A stretch of 64,000 nucleotides of DNA from Methylotenera sp. (lineage in GTDB: Bacteria > Pseudomonadota > Gammaproteobacteria > Burkholderiales > Methylophilaceae): NCBI GenBank assembly GCA_030693535.1, contig JAUYAL010000018.1, positions 6,227 to 70,226 on the forward strand. Direction: 5' to 3'. Below are positions 7,963 through 17,597 of this stretch, piece by piece (the stretch's first letter is position 1; the number at the start of each line of letters is the position of its first letter). The notes under the pieces are model-generated. The model did no database searches and was not told where the DNA came from. It saw only the letters and a list, made by a program, of their open reading frames with translations. The position numbers and the translations under genes were made by a program.

Positions 7963-9439
7963 AAGTTTATATGTTTGCGTAATGTTAATGATAGGTATCA
8001 TTAACTCAGCGCAAGCAGAAAATGTAGTGATGGCCGCACGGGTTTGGCCTGCGCAAGATTACACGCGAATTACACTTGAAGCTAATCAGTCATTTGTTTA
8101 TAAAATGTCCGTTATTCAAAATCCTGATCGCGTGGTGTTGGATATAGAAAATATTAATTTAAATCAAATAGTTAAATCGCTCTCTGACAAGATTTTAGCA
8201 AGCGATCCTTATATTAAGCAAATTAGAGTTGCTAAGTTTCAGCAAGGTATTGTCCGTTTGGTTGTTGATTTAAAAACTCAAGCTAAACCAAATGCATTTA
8301 CCTTAACGCCTACAGGAAATTATAAGTATAGATTAGTGCTAGATGTTCATCCGCTTATAGATCCTTTGATGGCGATGGTGGTCGAAAGAGACGCTACTAT
8401 TAATAACGAGGCTTCTAAGTCAGAGATTAATGATAATTCCAATATGGTGAATAATCCGACAAACAACAATCCAGCACAAGCAGGTGTTGCAGTTGAGTCA
8501 CTACCAGCGCAAAAAATAGGGGTAATTGAGCCTAATTTAACAGATGAAGTGAATAAGCCGGTTGTCACTAAAAACATTGAAATGACTCATGATAATCCCG
8601 ATGCGAAGAATCAGGAGAGTGAACTAAATACTGACCAAGAGACTGTTCAAGATGCTGATAATAATAAATCGTCCGCCAAAAAGAAGAAAAACAGTTTCAA
8701 TAATTCCGATATTAACAAAGATTTTCGCCAAATTACCATTGCATTAGATGCTGGTCATGGAGGGGAGGATCCTGGCGCGTTGGGCGCAAGGGGTAGTCGT
8801 GAAAAAGATATTACGTTAATCATTGCAAAAAAACTTAAAGAAAAAATTGATAACGAGCCCAATATGCGCGCAGTGTTAACGCGTGATGGTGATTATTTTA
8901 TTCCTTTGCATAGTCGCGTGGTTAAGGCACGCAATATGCAGGCTGATTTATTTATCTCTATTCATGCGGATGCATTTACTAATCCAGCAGCAAAGGGTTC
9001 TTCAGTATTTGCATTATCTGAGCGTGGTGCCACTAGTGCTAGTGCGCGTTATCTAGCTAAAAAAGAAAATGAGTCTGATTTAATCGGTGGGGTGAGTTTA
9101 GATGTTAAAGATCCTAATTTAGCTAAAACGTTATTAGACTTATCGCAAACAGCAACCATCAACGATAGCTTGAAATTAGGTAAAGCTGTATTAGGGTACA
9201 TTGGCAACATCAATACATTGCACGCTAAGCGTGTTGAGCAAGCATCGTTTGCGGTATTAAAGTCACCTGATATCCCATCAATATTGGTTGAAACAGCTTT
9301 TATAAGCAATCCCGATGAAGAGCGAAGATTGAACGATAGTGATTACCAAGATAAATTGGTGGCTTCTATTTTAAATGGTATTAAGAAATATTTTTCAACG
9401 AATCCCGCTTTAGCGAAAACTAAGGTCGCACTGGATTAA
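7949..9439 (+). CDS. amiC: N-acetylmuramoyl-L-alanine amidase, AmiC type with AMIN domain
   Basis: Periplasmic zinc amidase that cuts the amide bond between muramic acid and the stem peptide during daughter-cell separation. A signal peptide ends at AQA-E (residue about 24). An AMIN septum-targeting domain (residues about 30-130) is followed by a low-complexity Asn/Asp/Lys-rich linker (about 145-250). The amidase_3 domain starts at ITIALDAGHGGEDPGA and includes DLFISIHADAF and the catalytic-glutamate region ILVETAFISNPDEE. At 496 residues it is longer than E. coli AmiC because of the linker. The region between the zinc motifs suggests an autoinhibitory helix as in AmiB/AmiC, normally relieved by EnvC or NlpD. 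Confidence 0.92.
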   Translation: MNLFKSLYVCVMLMIGIINSAQAENVVMAARVWPAQDYTRITLEANQSFVYKMSVIQNPDRVVLDIENINLNQIVKSLSDKILASDPYIKQIRVAKFQQGIVRLVVDLKTQAKPNAFTLTPTGNYKYRLVLDVHPLIDPLMAMVVERDATINNEASKSEINDNSNMVNNPTNNNPAQAGVAVESLPAQKIGVIEPNLTDEVNKPVVTKNIEMTHDNPDAKNQESELNTDQETVQDADNNKSSAKKKKNSFNNSDINKDFRQITIALDAGHGGEDPGALGARGSREKDITLIIAKKLKEKIDNEPNMRAVLTRDGDYFIPLHSRVVKARNMQADLFISIHADAFTNPAAKGSSVFALSERGATSASARYLAKKENESDLIGGVSLDVKDPNLAKTLLDLSQTATINDSLKLGKAVLGYIGNINTLHAKRVEQASFAVLKSPDIPSILVETAFISNPDEERRLNDSDYQDKLVASILNGIKKYFSTNPALAKTKVALD

Positions 9440-9486
9440 TTAAAAGTACCCTAAAATATCTGGCCAATCACCATGGAAAATTTAAT

Positions 9487-10863
9487 ATGGAATTAACATT
9501 TCTTGGAGCAACAGGAACCGTCACAGGCTCAAAATATTTGTTGAGTAGCAAAGCAGAGTCAGGTGGATTGACGCGTATTTTAATTGATTGCGGATTGTTT
9601 CAGGGGCTCAAGCAGTTGCGGCTTAGAAACTGGGCTGCATTACCTGTCGATCCAAAAACTGTTCATGCTGTAGTGCTCACGCATGCGCATATTGATCATA
9701 GTGGCTATTTACCGCTTTTTGTTAAAAATGGTTTTTCTGGCAAGGTATATTGCACCGAAGCAACGCGTGACTTATGTGAAGTGCTGTTAATTGATTCCGC
9801 GTATTTGCAAGAAGAAGAAGCAAAATACGCTAACAAGAGTGGCTTTTCCAAACACAATCCGGCATTGCCGCTATATACGCAACAAGATGCACAAAAAGCA
9901 CTTGCATTGCTGACACCAGTGGATTACGAACAAAATGTTGAGTTAAGCGACGGGCTAACATTAAGACTTTCTCGCAGTGGACATATTTTAGGTTCTGCTT
10001 TTGTGCGTATTCATGACAAAAAAACATCTATCCTCTTTTCGGGAGATATTGGTCGACCTAACGATATTTTAATGAAAGCTCCAGTACGTATTAAGCAAGC
10101 TGACTATTTAGTGCTTGAATCTACTTATGGCAATCGTTTACATGAGCATACTGATCCTAAAATTAAATTAGCTGAGATTATCAATCGAACGATGAAGCGA
10201 AAAGGGGTGGTTGTTATTCCGGTGTTTGCGGTTGGTCGTGCACAAGAGCTACTTTATTATATTTATCTGCTTAAATCATCAGGCGGCATTGCTAAAGACA
10301 TACCGGTTTATCTCAATAGCCCAATGGCTGTCGACGCTACGGCTATATTTAATCATTATTCAGGAGAGCACCGCCTATCGCCTGAGCAGAGCCATGCGCT
10401 ATGTCATACCGCACATATTGTGAATGGCGTTGAGGAATCTAAACGATTGAACGAAACTAAAGGCCCAATGATTATATTGTCGGCAAGTGGCATGGCTACG
10501 GGTGGACGAGTTGTACATCATTTAAAAGCATTTGCCCCTAATGCTAACAATACTATTTTGTTTGTAGGCTTTCAGGCAGCAGGTACACGTGGAGCGGCAC
10601 TATTAGATGGTGTAGAAAGTATTAAAATTCATGGTGAGTATGTTCCAGTGCGCGCCACTATTGAATTTATTCCCAATCTTTCCGCACACGCTGATTTTTC
10701 TGAAATAATTGATTGGCTAGGCGGCTATGAGGCACCGCCTAAAAAAACCTTTATTACCCATGGCGAGCCAACCGCAGCCGATGCAATGCGACTTCATATT
10801 AAGGAAAAACTCCATTGGGATGTTGTGGTACCAGATTATCTTGAAACTGTGACTTTGGATTAA
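9487..10863 (+). CDS. Metallo-beta-lactamase / beta-CASP RNA-processing hydrolase
   Basis: Cytosolic zinc hydrolase of the CPSF73/Ysh1-like beta-CASP group, whose characterised members act as RNA endo- or exonucleases. Visible features are the N-terminal MELTFLGATGTVTGS, zinc motif THAHIDHSG, further ligands SGHILGSAF and FSGDIGR, the beta-CASP insert with PVFAVGRAQE and LSASGMATGGR, and the final zinc-binding SAHADFSEI. The 458-residue length is typical. It ends 4 bases from the convergent Suv3-like helicase stop. The natural substrate in bacteria is not settled; RNA turnover is the best inference. Confidence 0.88.
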   Translation: MELTFLGATGTVTGSKYLLSSKAESGGLTRILIDCGLFQGLKQLRLRNWAALPVDPKTVHAVVLTHAHIDHSGYLPLFVKNGFSGKVYCTEATRDLCEVLLIDSAYLQEEEAKYANKSGFSKHNPALPLYTQQDAQKALALLTPVDYEQNVELSDGLTLRLSRSGHILGSAFVRIHDKKTSILFSGDIGRPNDILMKAPVRIKQADYLVLESTYGNRLHEHTDPKIKLAEIINRTMKRKGVVVIPVFAVGRAQELLYYIYLLKSSGGIAKDIPVYLNSPMAVDATAIFNHYSGEHRLSPEQSHALCHTAHIVNGVEESKRLNETKGPMIILSASGMATGGRVVHHLKAFAPNANNTILFVGFQAAGTRGAALLDGVESIKIHGEYVPVRATIEFIPNLSAHADFSEIIDWLGGYEAPPKKTFITHGEPTAADAMRLHIKEKLHWDVVVPDYLETVTLD

Positions 10864-10867
10864 CCGC

Positions 10868-12403
10868 TTAGCGTCTATTCTTTGTTAAGTAATCTATTTC
10901 CCTAGTGGTATCTCCATAACCGGATTGAATGAGCAGGGCACTTTCTATATAGCGACTAGCACGTTTTCGTAACACGCTCACTTCATCACCATCCACAAAA
11001 ATCTGTGGGAATTTAAAGCTTAGCCACGCATATAAACTTAAGTTATGGCTGAGTAATTCTGCAGCCTCTAGATGTTTTGGACTACTTGATTCAATCCAGC
11101 TAGGCGGAGAAGGTAAGAGATGTATTTTTGATAGCGCAACACTTTGTAAACATAGTAAATAATAGTCTTTTTCAAAGGCTACATTGAGCGAGACAGGCGC
11201 ACAAACAAAAATAAATTTATCTTTTATCGACATCGTTGGCGCAAACGTATCGACCAACAGGGCTTGTGCAATTTGCGTGTTCAGTAAAGGTTGCGCGAAT
11301 AACGCTGAGTCAAAACGCGTTCTTTGCTGGTAGTAAAGTAAAACTTCTGCGATTTTTCTCGTATGTAATTTGTGCGAAATCTCAACAACTTGACCAAAAC
11401 TAATAGTAATCGGAAGTTTAATTAAATCTGATGTGTCATCAGAGCTCAGCATGTGTTCAACATGTATCAATTCATCATTTTCAAGCACGCTCACATAACC
11501 TGTATCGTAAATACCAAATCGGCCTGCTCGCCCAGCAATTTGGCGCACTTCGGTTGAGTTTAAGTGGCGAGAAGCTACACCATCAAATTTATGAATATTA
11601 GAGAAAATTACGCGGCGAATAGGTAAATTTAAGCCCATGCCAATCGCATCTGTTGCCACTAAAATATCGGCTTTACCAGTACAAAAACGGTCAGATTCGG
11701 TGCGGCGCACTTCAGGTGATAGCGCGCCGTAGATACTCGCCACGGTAAAACCCCATTGGCGGAATCTTGCAGAAAATGTCAGTACATCTTTGCGACTAAA
11801 CGCGATAACTGCATCGCCTTTTTGTAGTTTTGGCTTAAGCTTTTGGCGGCTGTAATGTTTTCCACAAATGCTTTCATCTTCTAGCACTAGTGGCGTCATG
11901 CGTTTCAAATAGGTAATTTCATGTGTCTCACTCATAGAATTAATAGCAGCAATACAAGGCGCGGTGACAGCAGTTGAACCGCACACAAATACTTGAGTTG
12001 CGGGCACGCCGACCAATGCAGCTGTCCAAGCACTACCACGGTCTGGGTCTTGCAGCATTTGAATTTCATCAATAATCGCCACTTCTACGGTATTGGAAGG
12101 ATTCATCATTTCTATTGTAGAGGCTGTATGTTTCGCGCCATCCATCAACACACGTTCTTCACCAGTAATTAAATTGCAGGGCACTCCAGTCATCACCAAA
12201 CGGTCGCGTATTTCCATTGCCAACAGGCGCAATGGCGCTAAGTAAACACCTGATTTTGCATTTTGTAAGGCAATTAAAGCATGATGCGTTTTACCTGAAT
12301 TGGTTGGACCTAAATAAAAATGGTGATGCCGTTTTAAGCTGCGTGCTTGGCTGAAACTGTTGATATAGCTGGTTTCATTTAATTCTATTGCGTTTGATTT
12401 CAT
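10868..12403 (-). CDS. Suv3-like DExH RNA helicase
   Basis: Superfamily 2 helicase of 511 residues resembling the mitochondrial degradosome helicase Suv3. Motif I is GPTNSGKTHH (residues 32-41), motif Ia YLAPLRLLAMEI, motif II DEIQ within VAIIDEIQMLQD, motif V TDAIGMGLNLPI, and motif VI EVRQIAGRAGRFG. The remaining C-terminal 170 residues match no domain I can name. Suv3 unwinds structured RNA for a 3'-5' exonuclease. In bacteria the family is scattered and little studied. It is tail-to-tail with a beta-CASP hydrolase and divergent from mutL. Confidence 0.88.
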   Translation of the reverse strand: MKSNAIELNETSYINSFSQARSLKRHHHFYLGPTNSGKTHHALIALQNAKSGVYLAPLRLLAMEIRDRLVMTGVPCNLITGEERVLMDGAKHTASTIEMMNPSNTVEVAIIDEIQMLQDPDRGSAWTAALVGVPATQVFVCGSTAVTAPCIAAINSMSETHEITYLKRMTPLVLEDESICGKHYSRQKLKPKLQKGDAVIAFSRKDVLTFSARFRQWGFTVASIYGALSPEVRRTESDRFCTGKADILVATDAIGMGLNLPIRRVIFSNIHKFDGVASRHLNSTEVRQIAGRAGRFGIYDTGYVSVLENDELIHVEHMLSSDDTSDLIKLPITISFGQVVEISHKLHTRKIAEVLLYYQQRTRFDSALFAQPLLNTQIAQALLVDTFAPTMSIKDKFIFVCAPVSLNVAFEKDYYLLCLQSVALSKIHLLPSPPSWIESSSPKHLEAAELLSHNLSLYAWLSFKFPQIFVDGDEVSVLRKRASRYIESALLIQSGYGDTTREIDYLTKNRR

Positions 12404-12477
12404 ATTCTCAAGAATTTATCTTAAAACAGGTAAAATAACCACCAATAAAATTAACCACATTTTAAATGCTAAACCTC

Positions 12478-14334
12478 ATGCGTATCCAATTATTACCAGA
12501 CCAACTCATCAGCCAAATTGCCGCTGGTGAGGTAGTAGAGCGCCCTGCATCTGCACTTAAAGAGTTGCTTGAGAATAGTTTGGATGCTGGCAGTACGGAT
12601 ATTGCTGTATCGTTAGTCCAAGGTGGTGTTAAGCAATTACGCGTGACAGATAATGGCAATGGCATCCCACAAGAAGATTTAACTTTGGCACTCACACGCC
12701 ATGCCACTAGTAAAATCGCTACTTTGGACGATTTAGAAGCCGTGGCAAGCTTAGGTTTTCGTGGCGAAGCGTTAGCTAGTATTGCCTCTGTTTCTCGCAC
12801 ACAAATTAGCAGTCGCGCGGCGAATACAAAACACGCTTGGCGCATCGCCTCTAACGGCAGTGAGATTTCCCCTATTGAGCCGACAGGGCTCGATATAGGC
12901 ACTATTATTGAGGTCGATGATTTATATTTTAATACGCCTGCGCGCCGTAAGTTTTTAAAAACTGAAGGTACAGAGTTTGGTCATTGCGAAGCCGCCTTTA
13001 ATCGTGTGGTGCTGTCGCGCCCAGATGTGGCTTTTATGTTGCAACATAATGGCAGGGCGCTTAGTCGCTATGCTGTCAGTGCGCCGACTAAACGTTTTGG
13101 TGAAGTCTTAGGTGCAGAATTTGCCGCTGAAACGATTAACGTAGATGAATCAGCCGCAGGTTTGCGCCTATGGGGCGTAGTCGCTAAGCCTACTTTTAAT
13201 CGCAATAAAAGCGATACGCAATATGTTTATGTCAATGGTCGTTATGTGCGCGATAAACTTATCTCGCACGCTATACGCCAAGCTTACCAAGATGTGCTAC
13301 ACCATGATCGCCATCCTGCGTTTGTATTGTTTTTGGAGTTAGACCATAACTTGGTAGATGTGAACGTTCATCCTGCAAAAATCGAAGTCAGATTTAGAGA
13401 TGGGCAAGCTATTCATCGTTTTGTATTTCATTCGTTGCATAAAGCCTTGGCTTCACCCACCGGCGTTTCAAATGCAAGCACGGCGAATCAAGCGGCTTAC
13501 AATCCTTTTAGCGCACAAAATACTAGTAAGCCAAATTACCCAACGTATCAAGCCCAAATCAACCTAAGCGCCAATGAGCCAAATAGCTTTTACCAAACCT
13601 TATTTGGCCAAAATAATTTTGATGAAAATAACGCAAAAAATTATTCAAGTAATGCATCAAATGACGCTGCCATGCAGGCCAATAAGAACGAGCTTGCTGG
13701 CGATGCCTATTTTTCTAAAAACGACCACCCATTAGGCTTTGCCGTTGCACAAATTCATGGTGTATACGTTCTAGCGCAAAATGCGGAAGGTTTGGTCATT
13801 ATCGATATGCACGCCGCCCACGAACGCATTATTTATGAGCAACTCAAAAACGCACTTGACGGGAAAGATGGCTCTAATAAAACTGTTGCGATGCAACCTT
13901 TGTTACTACCGGTGAGTTTTAATGCGGACAGATTAGAAGTTGCAACAGTGCAAGAGTCGCTTGCAAGCAACGATGGCAGCCTTCAACAGTTAGGATTTGA
14001 CATTGCCATTCTGTCACCCACCACGTTAGCTGTACGCGCTGTACCGACGATGCTGCAAGATGCCGATGCCGTGACATTAGCGCGAGATGTATTGCGCGAC
14101 TTACGCGAATATGGCGCCTCAAGGGCGCTTACCGAGCGCCGTAACGAGTTATTAGGCACCATGGCTTGTCATGCCGCTGTCCGCGCCAATCGAAGCTTAA
14201 CACTACTAGAAATGAACGCCTTACTACGAGATATGGAAGCCACCGAGCGGAGCGGACAATGCAATCACGGTCGCCCCACTTGGTTTCAAGTGAGTATGAG
14301 TGACTTGGATAAGATGTTTATGCGGGGGAAATAG
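12478..14334 (+). CDS. mutL: DNA mismatch repair protein MutL
   Basis: Couples MutS mismatch recognition to strand incision. The N-terminal GHKL ATPase shows ISQIAAGEVVERPASALKEL, SLDAGS, DNGNGI, TSKI and FRGEAL. The transducer domain contains YVNGRYVRD and DVNVHPAKIEVRF. A Gln/Asn/Ser-rich linker (residues about 325-415) leads to a C-terminal dimerisation domain containing IDMHAAHERIIYE and MACHAAVRANRSL. I choose the ATG at 12478 because MutL proteins normally begin about six residues before the LPD motif; an ATG at 12466 would add four residues. Neither start has a good ribosome site. miaA follows at 16588 on the same strand but is separated by two minus-strand genes. Confidence 0.95.
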   Translation: MRIQLLPDQLISQIAAGEVVERPASALKELLENSLDAGSTDIAVSLVQGGVKQLRVTDNGNGIPQEDLTLALTRHATSKIATLDDLEAVASLGFRGEALASIASVSRTQISSRAANTKHAWRIASNGSEISPIEPTGLDIGTIIEVDDLYFNTPARRKFLKTEGTEFGHCEAAFNRVVLSRPDVAFMLQHNGRALSRYAVSAPTKRFGEVLGAEFAAETINVDESAAGLRLWGVVAKPTFNRNKSDTQYVYVNGRYVRDKLISHAIRQAYQDVLHHDRHPAFVLFLELDHNLVDVNVHPAKIEVRFRDGQAIHRFVFHSLHKALASPTGVSNASTANQAAYNPFSAQNTSKPNYPTYQAQINLSANEPNSFYQTLFGQNNFDENNAKNYSSNASNDAAMQANKNELAGDAYFSKNDHPLGFAVAQIHGVYVLAQNAEGLVIIDMHAAHERIIYEQLKNALDGKDGSNKTVAMQPLLLPVSFNADRLEVATVQESLASNDGSLQQLGFDIAILSPTTLAVRAVPTMLQDADAVTLARDVLRDLREYGASRALTERRNELLGTMACHAAVRANRSLTLLEMNALLRDMEATERSGQCNHGRPTWFQVSMSDLDKMFMRGK

Positions 14335-14342
14335 TTATTAAG

Positions 14343-16034
14343 TTACAGTTTTTTTGCAAGCAGCCACCGAAAAACCAAGCTATTCGGTGTTTCTTTTCCA
14401 TCTACAATATACCTTAGAGTTTTACCATGTTCTAGCAAGGTAGCGACATGCGCTTTTGTTTCAGGTCGGCCACAGAATAAAATTTGGTCATCAAGCATTA
14501 ATGCAGTATCGAGCGCCGGAACCAATGTAGTTTGGTTATTTCGTAATAGCATCAAAGGTACTACGTCCAAGGTTTGCTCTCGATCTGTCGGGTGTAGTGA
14601 GAGCGTTTGTAGCGTGATATTGACGTTTTGATTAATCAGTTCCGTCGCTGCTGGAGCCATTTCTTTGTTGATGGACACTGCCCAAGTCTCAGGGACTTCT
14701 TCACCTACTTTCGACACTAATTGGCTAATCAGTTGATTTGCCCAATCGTTACTTTGATTGCGCACTAAGTTTAAAAATTGCGCAAGTAAAGGCGAGATCA
14801 AATGCGCTAAACACTCGTGCGCAATGATGTGTGTGGGTTGCATGGTGATGTGCGCATCAAATTGTCTAAAGAGTGTTGCGTTATAGCTATGATTTTTACG
14901 AATCACTAAAAATATTTTTGGATTAAGTTCAAACGCTGTCATCATTATAGATAAATTGTTAATGTCGTTATCTGTACCTGCGACGATACCTACCGCGTCA
15001 TTAATACCTGCTTCGATTAAAGTTTTGGCTTCTGTACCACTGCCTACAATGCAGTTGTTGCAATTAGTCAGTTCAGGCATGGCCTCAATAATTGTGGTGG
15101 TAATATGCTCGCGCTCTAAATTTTCGACTACCGATTTACCAAAGCGACCATAACCACAAACAATCCAGCGTCCTCTTGGCGGTGACTCAGGAGGACATAA
15201 GGTTTCACCTGTGATGCCTGTAAGCCATTCATGTAGCAAGTAAGTGCCTATCGCGTGAACGCGCATGGCGAGCTGGTCGCCAAATAGCGTATAAGGATTA
15301 ATAATGTGATCTGTTCCAAATGAGGACATATTAGCTGCAATATCATCACGATCTGCACGTGCAACCACAGGCAAGTGAGGGTTTAATAACTTCACTGCAA
15401 TCGCTACCGCTAAATTCACTTCATCGTTGTCAGTAAGTGTAACCAAACCTCTACAATGCGGACTTAAAATGCCTGCACGTATTAAATTGTCTGGCAAAAT
15501 TGCATCACCACAAAAATTTGGTACTACTTGTTTGGTGTCGGTCAGCTCTAATTCGTCTAAGCGATTTTGAGAGCGTTCAATCACTACTACGCGCATATTC
15601 ATATGGTCGAGTGCTTTGGCTAACAAATTCGCCGACTGACCGTAACTACATAAAATATAAAAAGGTTCTTTAAGTAGATTAATGGCACGACCAAAACGTT
15701 CTAAGGCAATCGCTTGTTTGAGTGCCGTATCTTGCAATAAGGTAATGATCTTACTTATCGCATAAAACCATGGAATCACGGTCAGGTAAATGGAAAATGT
15801 TAGCCATAAACGTTGCGATTGGCTAAATGGATAAGGTATCTCACCAAAGCCGATGGTAGTTGCGGTATAGCTAATAACGTATAACGCTTCAAATACGCTC
15901 AAATGCCAAAGTTGACCTTTATCATCTATCCCAGGCATGATTGTGAGCCCCAAGATAGCAATGGCAAAGCTCGCAATAATTAAAATAAGCGGCTTGCGCA
16001 AGCGGCGCAAAATAAGAAACAGAATGCTATTCAT
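14343..16034 (-). CDS. Potassium channel with two RCK/TrkA-N domains
   Basis: Inner-membrane K+ channel-type protein of 563 residues. Two transmembrane helices flank a pore loop whose filter reads TTIGFGE (residues 59-65), a variant of TVGYGD. Two Rossmann-type RCK halves follow: FYILCSYGQSANLLAKAL with VVVIER, then RWIVCGYGRFGKSVVENL with TTTIIEA. The C-terminus resembles a TrkA-C regulatory module. Such channels usually form tetramers gated by NAD(H), ATP or divalent ions; the ligand here is not evident. The DUF6394 gene lies 35 bases upstream on the same strand, so they are probably co-transcribed. Confidence 0.85.
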   Translation of the reverse strand: MNSILFLILRRLRKPLILIIASFAIAILGLTIMPGIDDKGQLWHLSVFEALYVISYTATTIGFGEIPYPFSQSQRLWLTFSIYLTVIPWFYAISKIITLLQDTALKQAIALERFGRAINLLKEPFYILCSYGQSANLLAKALDHMNMRVVVIERSQNRLDELELTDTKQVVPNFCGDAILPDNLIRAGILSPHCRGLVTLTDNDEVNLAVAIAVKLLNPHLPVVARADRDDIAANMSSFGTDHIINPYTLFGDQLAMRVHAIGTYLLHEWLTGITGETLCPPESPPRGRWIVCGYGRFGKSVVENLEREHITTTIIEAMPELTNCNNCIVGSGTEAKTLIEAGINDAVGIVAGTDNDINNLSIMMTAFELNPKIFLVIRKNHSYNATLFRQFDAHITMQPTHIIAHECLAHLISPLLAQFLNLVRNQSNDWANQLISQLVSKVGEEVPETWAVSINKEMAPAATELINQNVNITLQTLSLHPTDREQTLDVVPLMLLRNNQTTLVPALDTALMLDDQILFCGRPETKAHVATLLEHGKTLRYIVDGKETPNSLVFRWLLAKKL

Positions 16035-16069
16035 CAGGCTTAAGCTTTAATATGGTAACCAGATAAAAT

Positions 16070-16444
16070 TTAGCGTCTTTGGCTAATGGTTTCTGCAAGC
16101 AGTAGTACCACGGAAATAATATTAGCCATCAGTGCGCCGCCTGATAGTGAAACGATATATACCATCAAAGCAGGTTCATCATACTTACCATGTAAGGTTG
16201 CCCACAAAATAGCCGCAGTAATAAGCTGCAAATCTGCCGCCAAGCTAGTAGATAATAAAATGGCACCCACATGAGTGCGGTCGCCAAATTTAAGCACGGT
16301 AGCAATTAGGCTTACAACAATTGCGGCATAAAGCTCATAAACATGATGATGGGATGGGTTGTCAATATCACCATAAAAAAAACCAAAATTGAGGGTCATT
16401 GCTAATACAATGAAGAAACCAAAAATAACTTTTTCTAAATTCAT
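16070..16444 (-). CDS. DUF6394-like small membrane protein
   Basis: A 124-residue protein with four hydrophobic segments, at about residues 5-24, 38-52, 60-84 and 92-118, predicted to span the inner membrane. Short charged loops include FGDRTHVG and GKYDEPA. It resembles the DUF6394 family, which I recall sitting next to K+ channel genes, as here. It lies 35 bases upstream of the RCK channel gene on the same strand. A role as channel accessory subunit is an inference from position only. Confidence 0.7.
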   Translation of the reverse strand: MNLEKVIFGFFIVLAMTLNFGFFYGDIDNPSHHHVYELYAAIVVSLIATVLKFGDRTHVGAILLSTSLAADLQLITAAILWATLHGKYDEPALMVYIVSLSGGALMANIISVVLLLAETISQRR

Positions 16445-16587
16445 ATCTCAGTCCATGTAAAGATAAAAGGTGGTTGGAAATAAAGAGGTAACGTATTAAT
16501 AGAGTTATTATACAAGCCTCTTAGCAAGATAAAATAAAGACCACGCAGTTTTATTCGTTTAATTTACAGGTTGCACCTTTTTTTAAC

Positions 16588-17535
16588 ATGCAAACAATAG
16601 TTCATTCTCCTGCCATTTTTTTAATGGGTCCAACTGCCAGTGGTAAAACTGGAGCGGCGGTTAATCTTATCTCGAGGCTTCCTATCGAAATCATCAGTGT
16701 GGATTCTGCTTTAGTTTTTAAGGAGATGAATATCGGCACGGCTAAGCCTGATGCTGCAACGCTTATAATGGCCCCACATCATTTAATTGACATTATTGAG
16801 CCGACTAGCGCATATTCAGCTGCTAATTTTAGAACGGATGCTTTGCGTTTAATGAAAGATATAACAGCGCGAGGTAAGACTCCCTTGTTGGTGGGCGGTA
16901 CTATGCTTTACTTTAAAGCTTTGCAAGACGGGTTGAGTGGCTTGCCTGAGGCAAGTTCAGAAGTGCGTGCGAAGCTGGATGCGCGTGCTTCGTTTATTGG
17001 TTGGCCAGCCATGCATGAGGAGTTGGCTTTAGTTGACCCAATCACAGCTGCAAGATTAAAGCCAAACGATACGCAGCGCATTCAACGTGCTTTAGAGGTG
17101 TTTGAACTCACAGGCGAAGCAATGTCTGCGCTTTACGAAAAGCAAACTAGTGAAACTTTACCTTATCACTTACTAAAAATAGCACTAGTACCAAGTGATC
17201 GTAAAGTTTTACATGAGCGGATTGCGATGAGATTTGAACAAATGCTTAAAGATGGTTTTGTGGATGAAGTAAAAGCACTAATTGCAAAATATCCATCATT
17301 AACGCCTGAATCAACTTCAATGCGATGCGTAGGTTACAGGCAAGTTTTAGAACACCTTGCAGGCAAATATGACCTTGCTGAATTACATGATAGAGGCATA
17401 TTTGCTACGCGCCAATTAGCAAAACGCCAACTGACTTGGCTACGTGGCATGGATAATAATGTTGAGTTGGATTGCCTAAATCCACTGATGAATGAATTAG
17501 TATTTAATCAAATAAATCAATTTATTAGGAGTTAA
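16588..17535 (+). CDS. miaA: tRNA dimethylallyltransferase MiaA
   Basis: Transfers the dimethylallyl group to N6 of adenosine 37 in tRNAs that read codons starting with U. The P-loop is GPTASGKTGAAV (residues 14-25). Family motifs ISVDSALVFKEMNIGTAKP, APHHLIDIIEP, LVGGTMLYFKAL and RIQRALEVFELTG all appear in order, with the tRNA-contact segment MRCVGYRQVLEHL near residue 245. Length 315 is normal. The usual SVDSALVYK is SVDSALVFK here, a conservative change. A REP-like hairpin follows the stop. Confidence 0.95.
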   Translation: MQTIVHSPAIFLMGPTASGKTGAAVNLISRLPIEIISVDSALVFKEMNIGTAKPDAATLIMAPHHLIDIIEPTSAYSAANFRTDALRLMKDITARGKTPLLVGGTMLYFKALQDGLSGLPEASSEVRAKLDARASFIGWPAMHEELALVDPITAARLKPNDTQRIQRALEVFELTGEAMSALYEKQTSETLPYHLLKIALVPSDRKVLHERIAMRFEQMLKDGFVDEVKALIAKYPSLTPESTSMRCVGYRQVLEHLAGKYDLAELHDRGIFATRQLAKRQLTWLRGMDNNVELDCLNPLMNELVFNQINQFIRS

Positions 17536-17551
17536 ACTTAATAAACCCTGT

Positions 17552-17573
17552 CATTCCTGTGCAGGCAGGAATG
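17552..17573. repeat. Short REP-like palindrome CATTCCTG-N6-CAGGAATG
   Basis: Eight-base perfect arms around TGCAGG in the 62-base space between the convergent miaA and dapC stops. The sequence resembles the abundant CATTCCTGCG...GGAATG class of intergenic palindromes in proteobacterial genomes. It may act as a two-way transcript end. No second copy was seen in this window. Confidence 0.55.
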
Positions 17574-17597
17574 TTGGGGCCTAATGGAAATCTCGGT

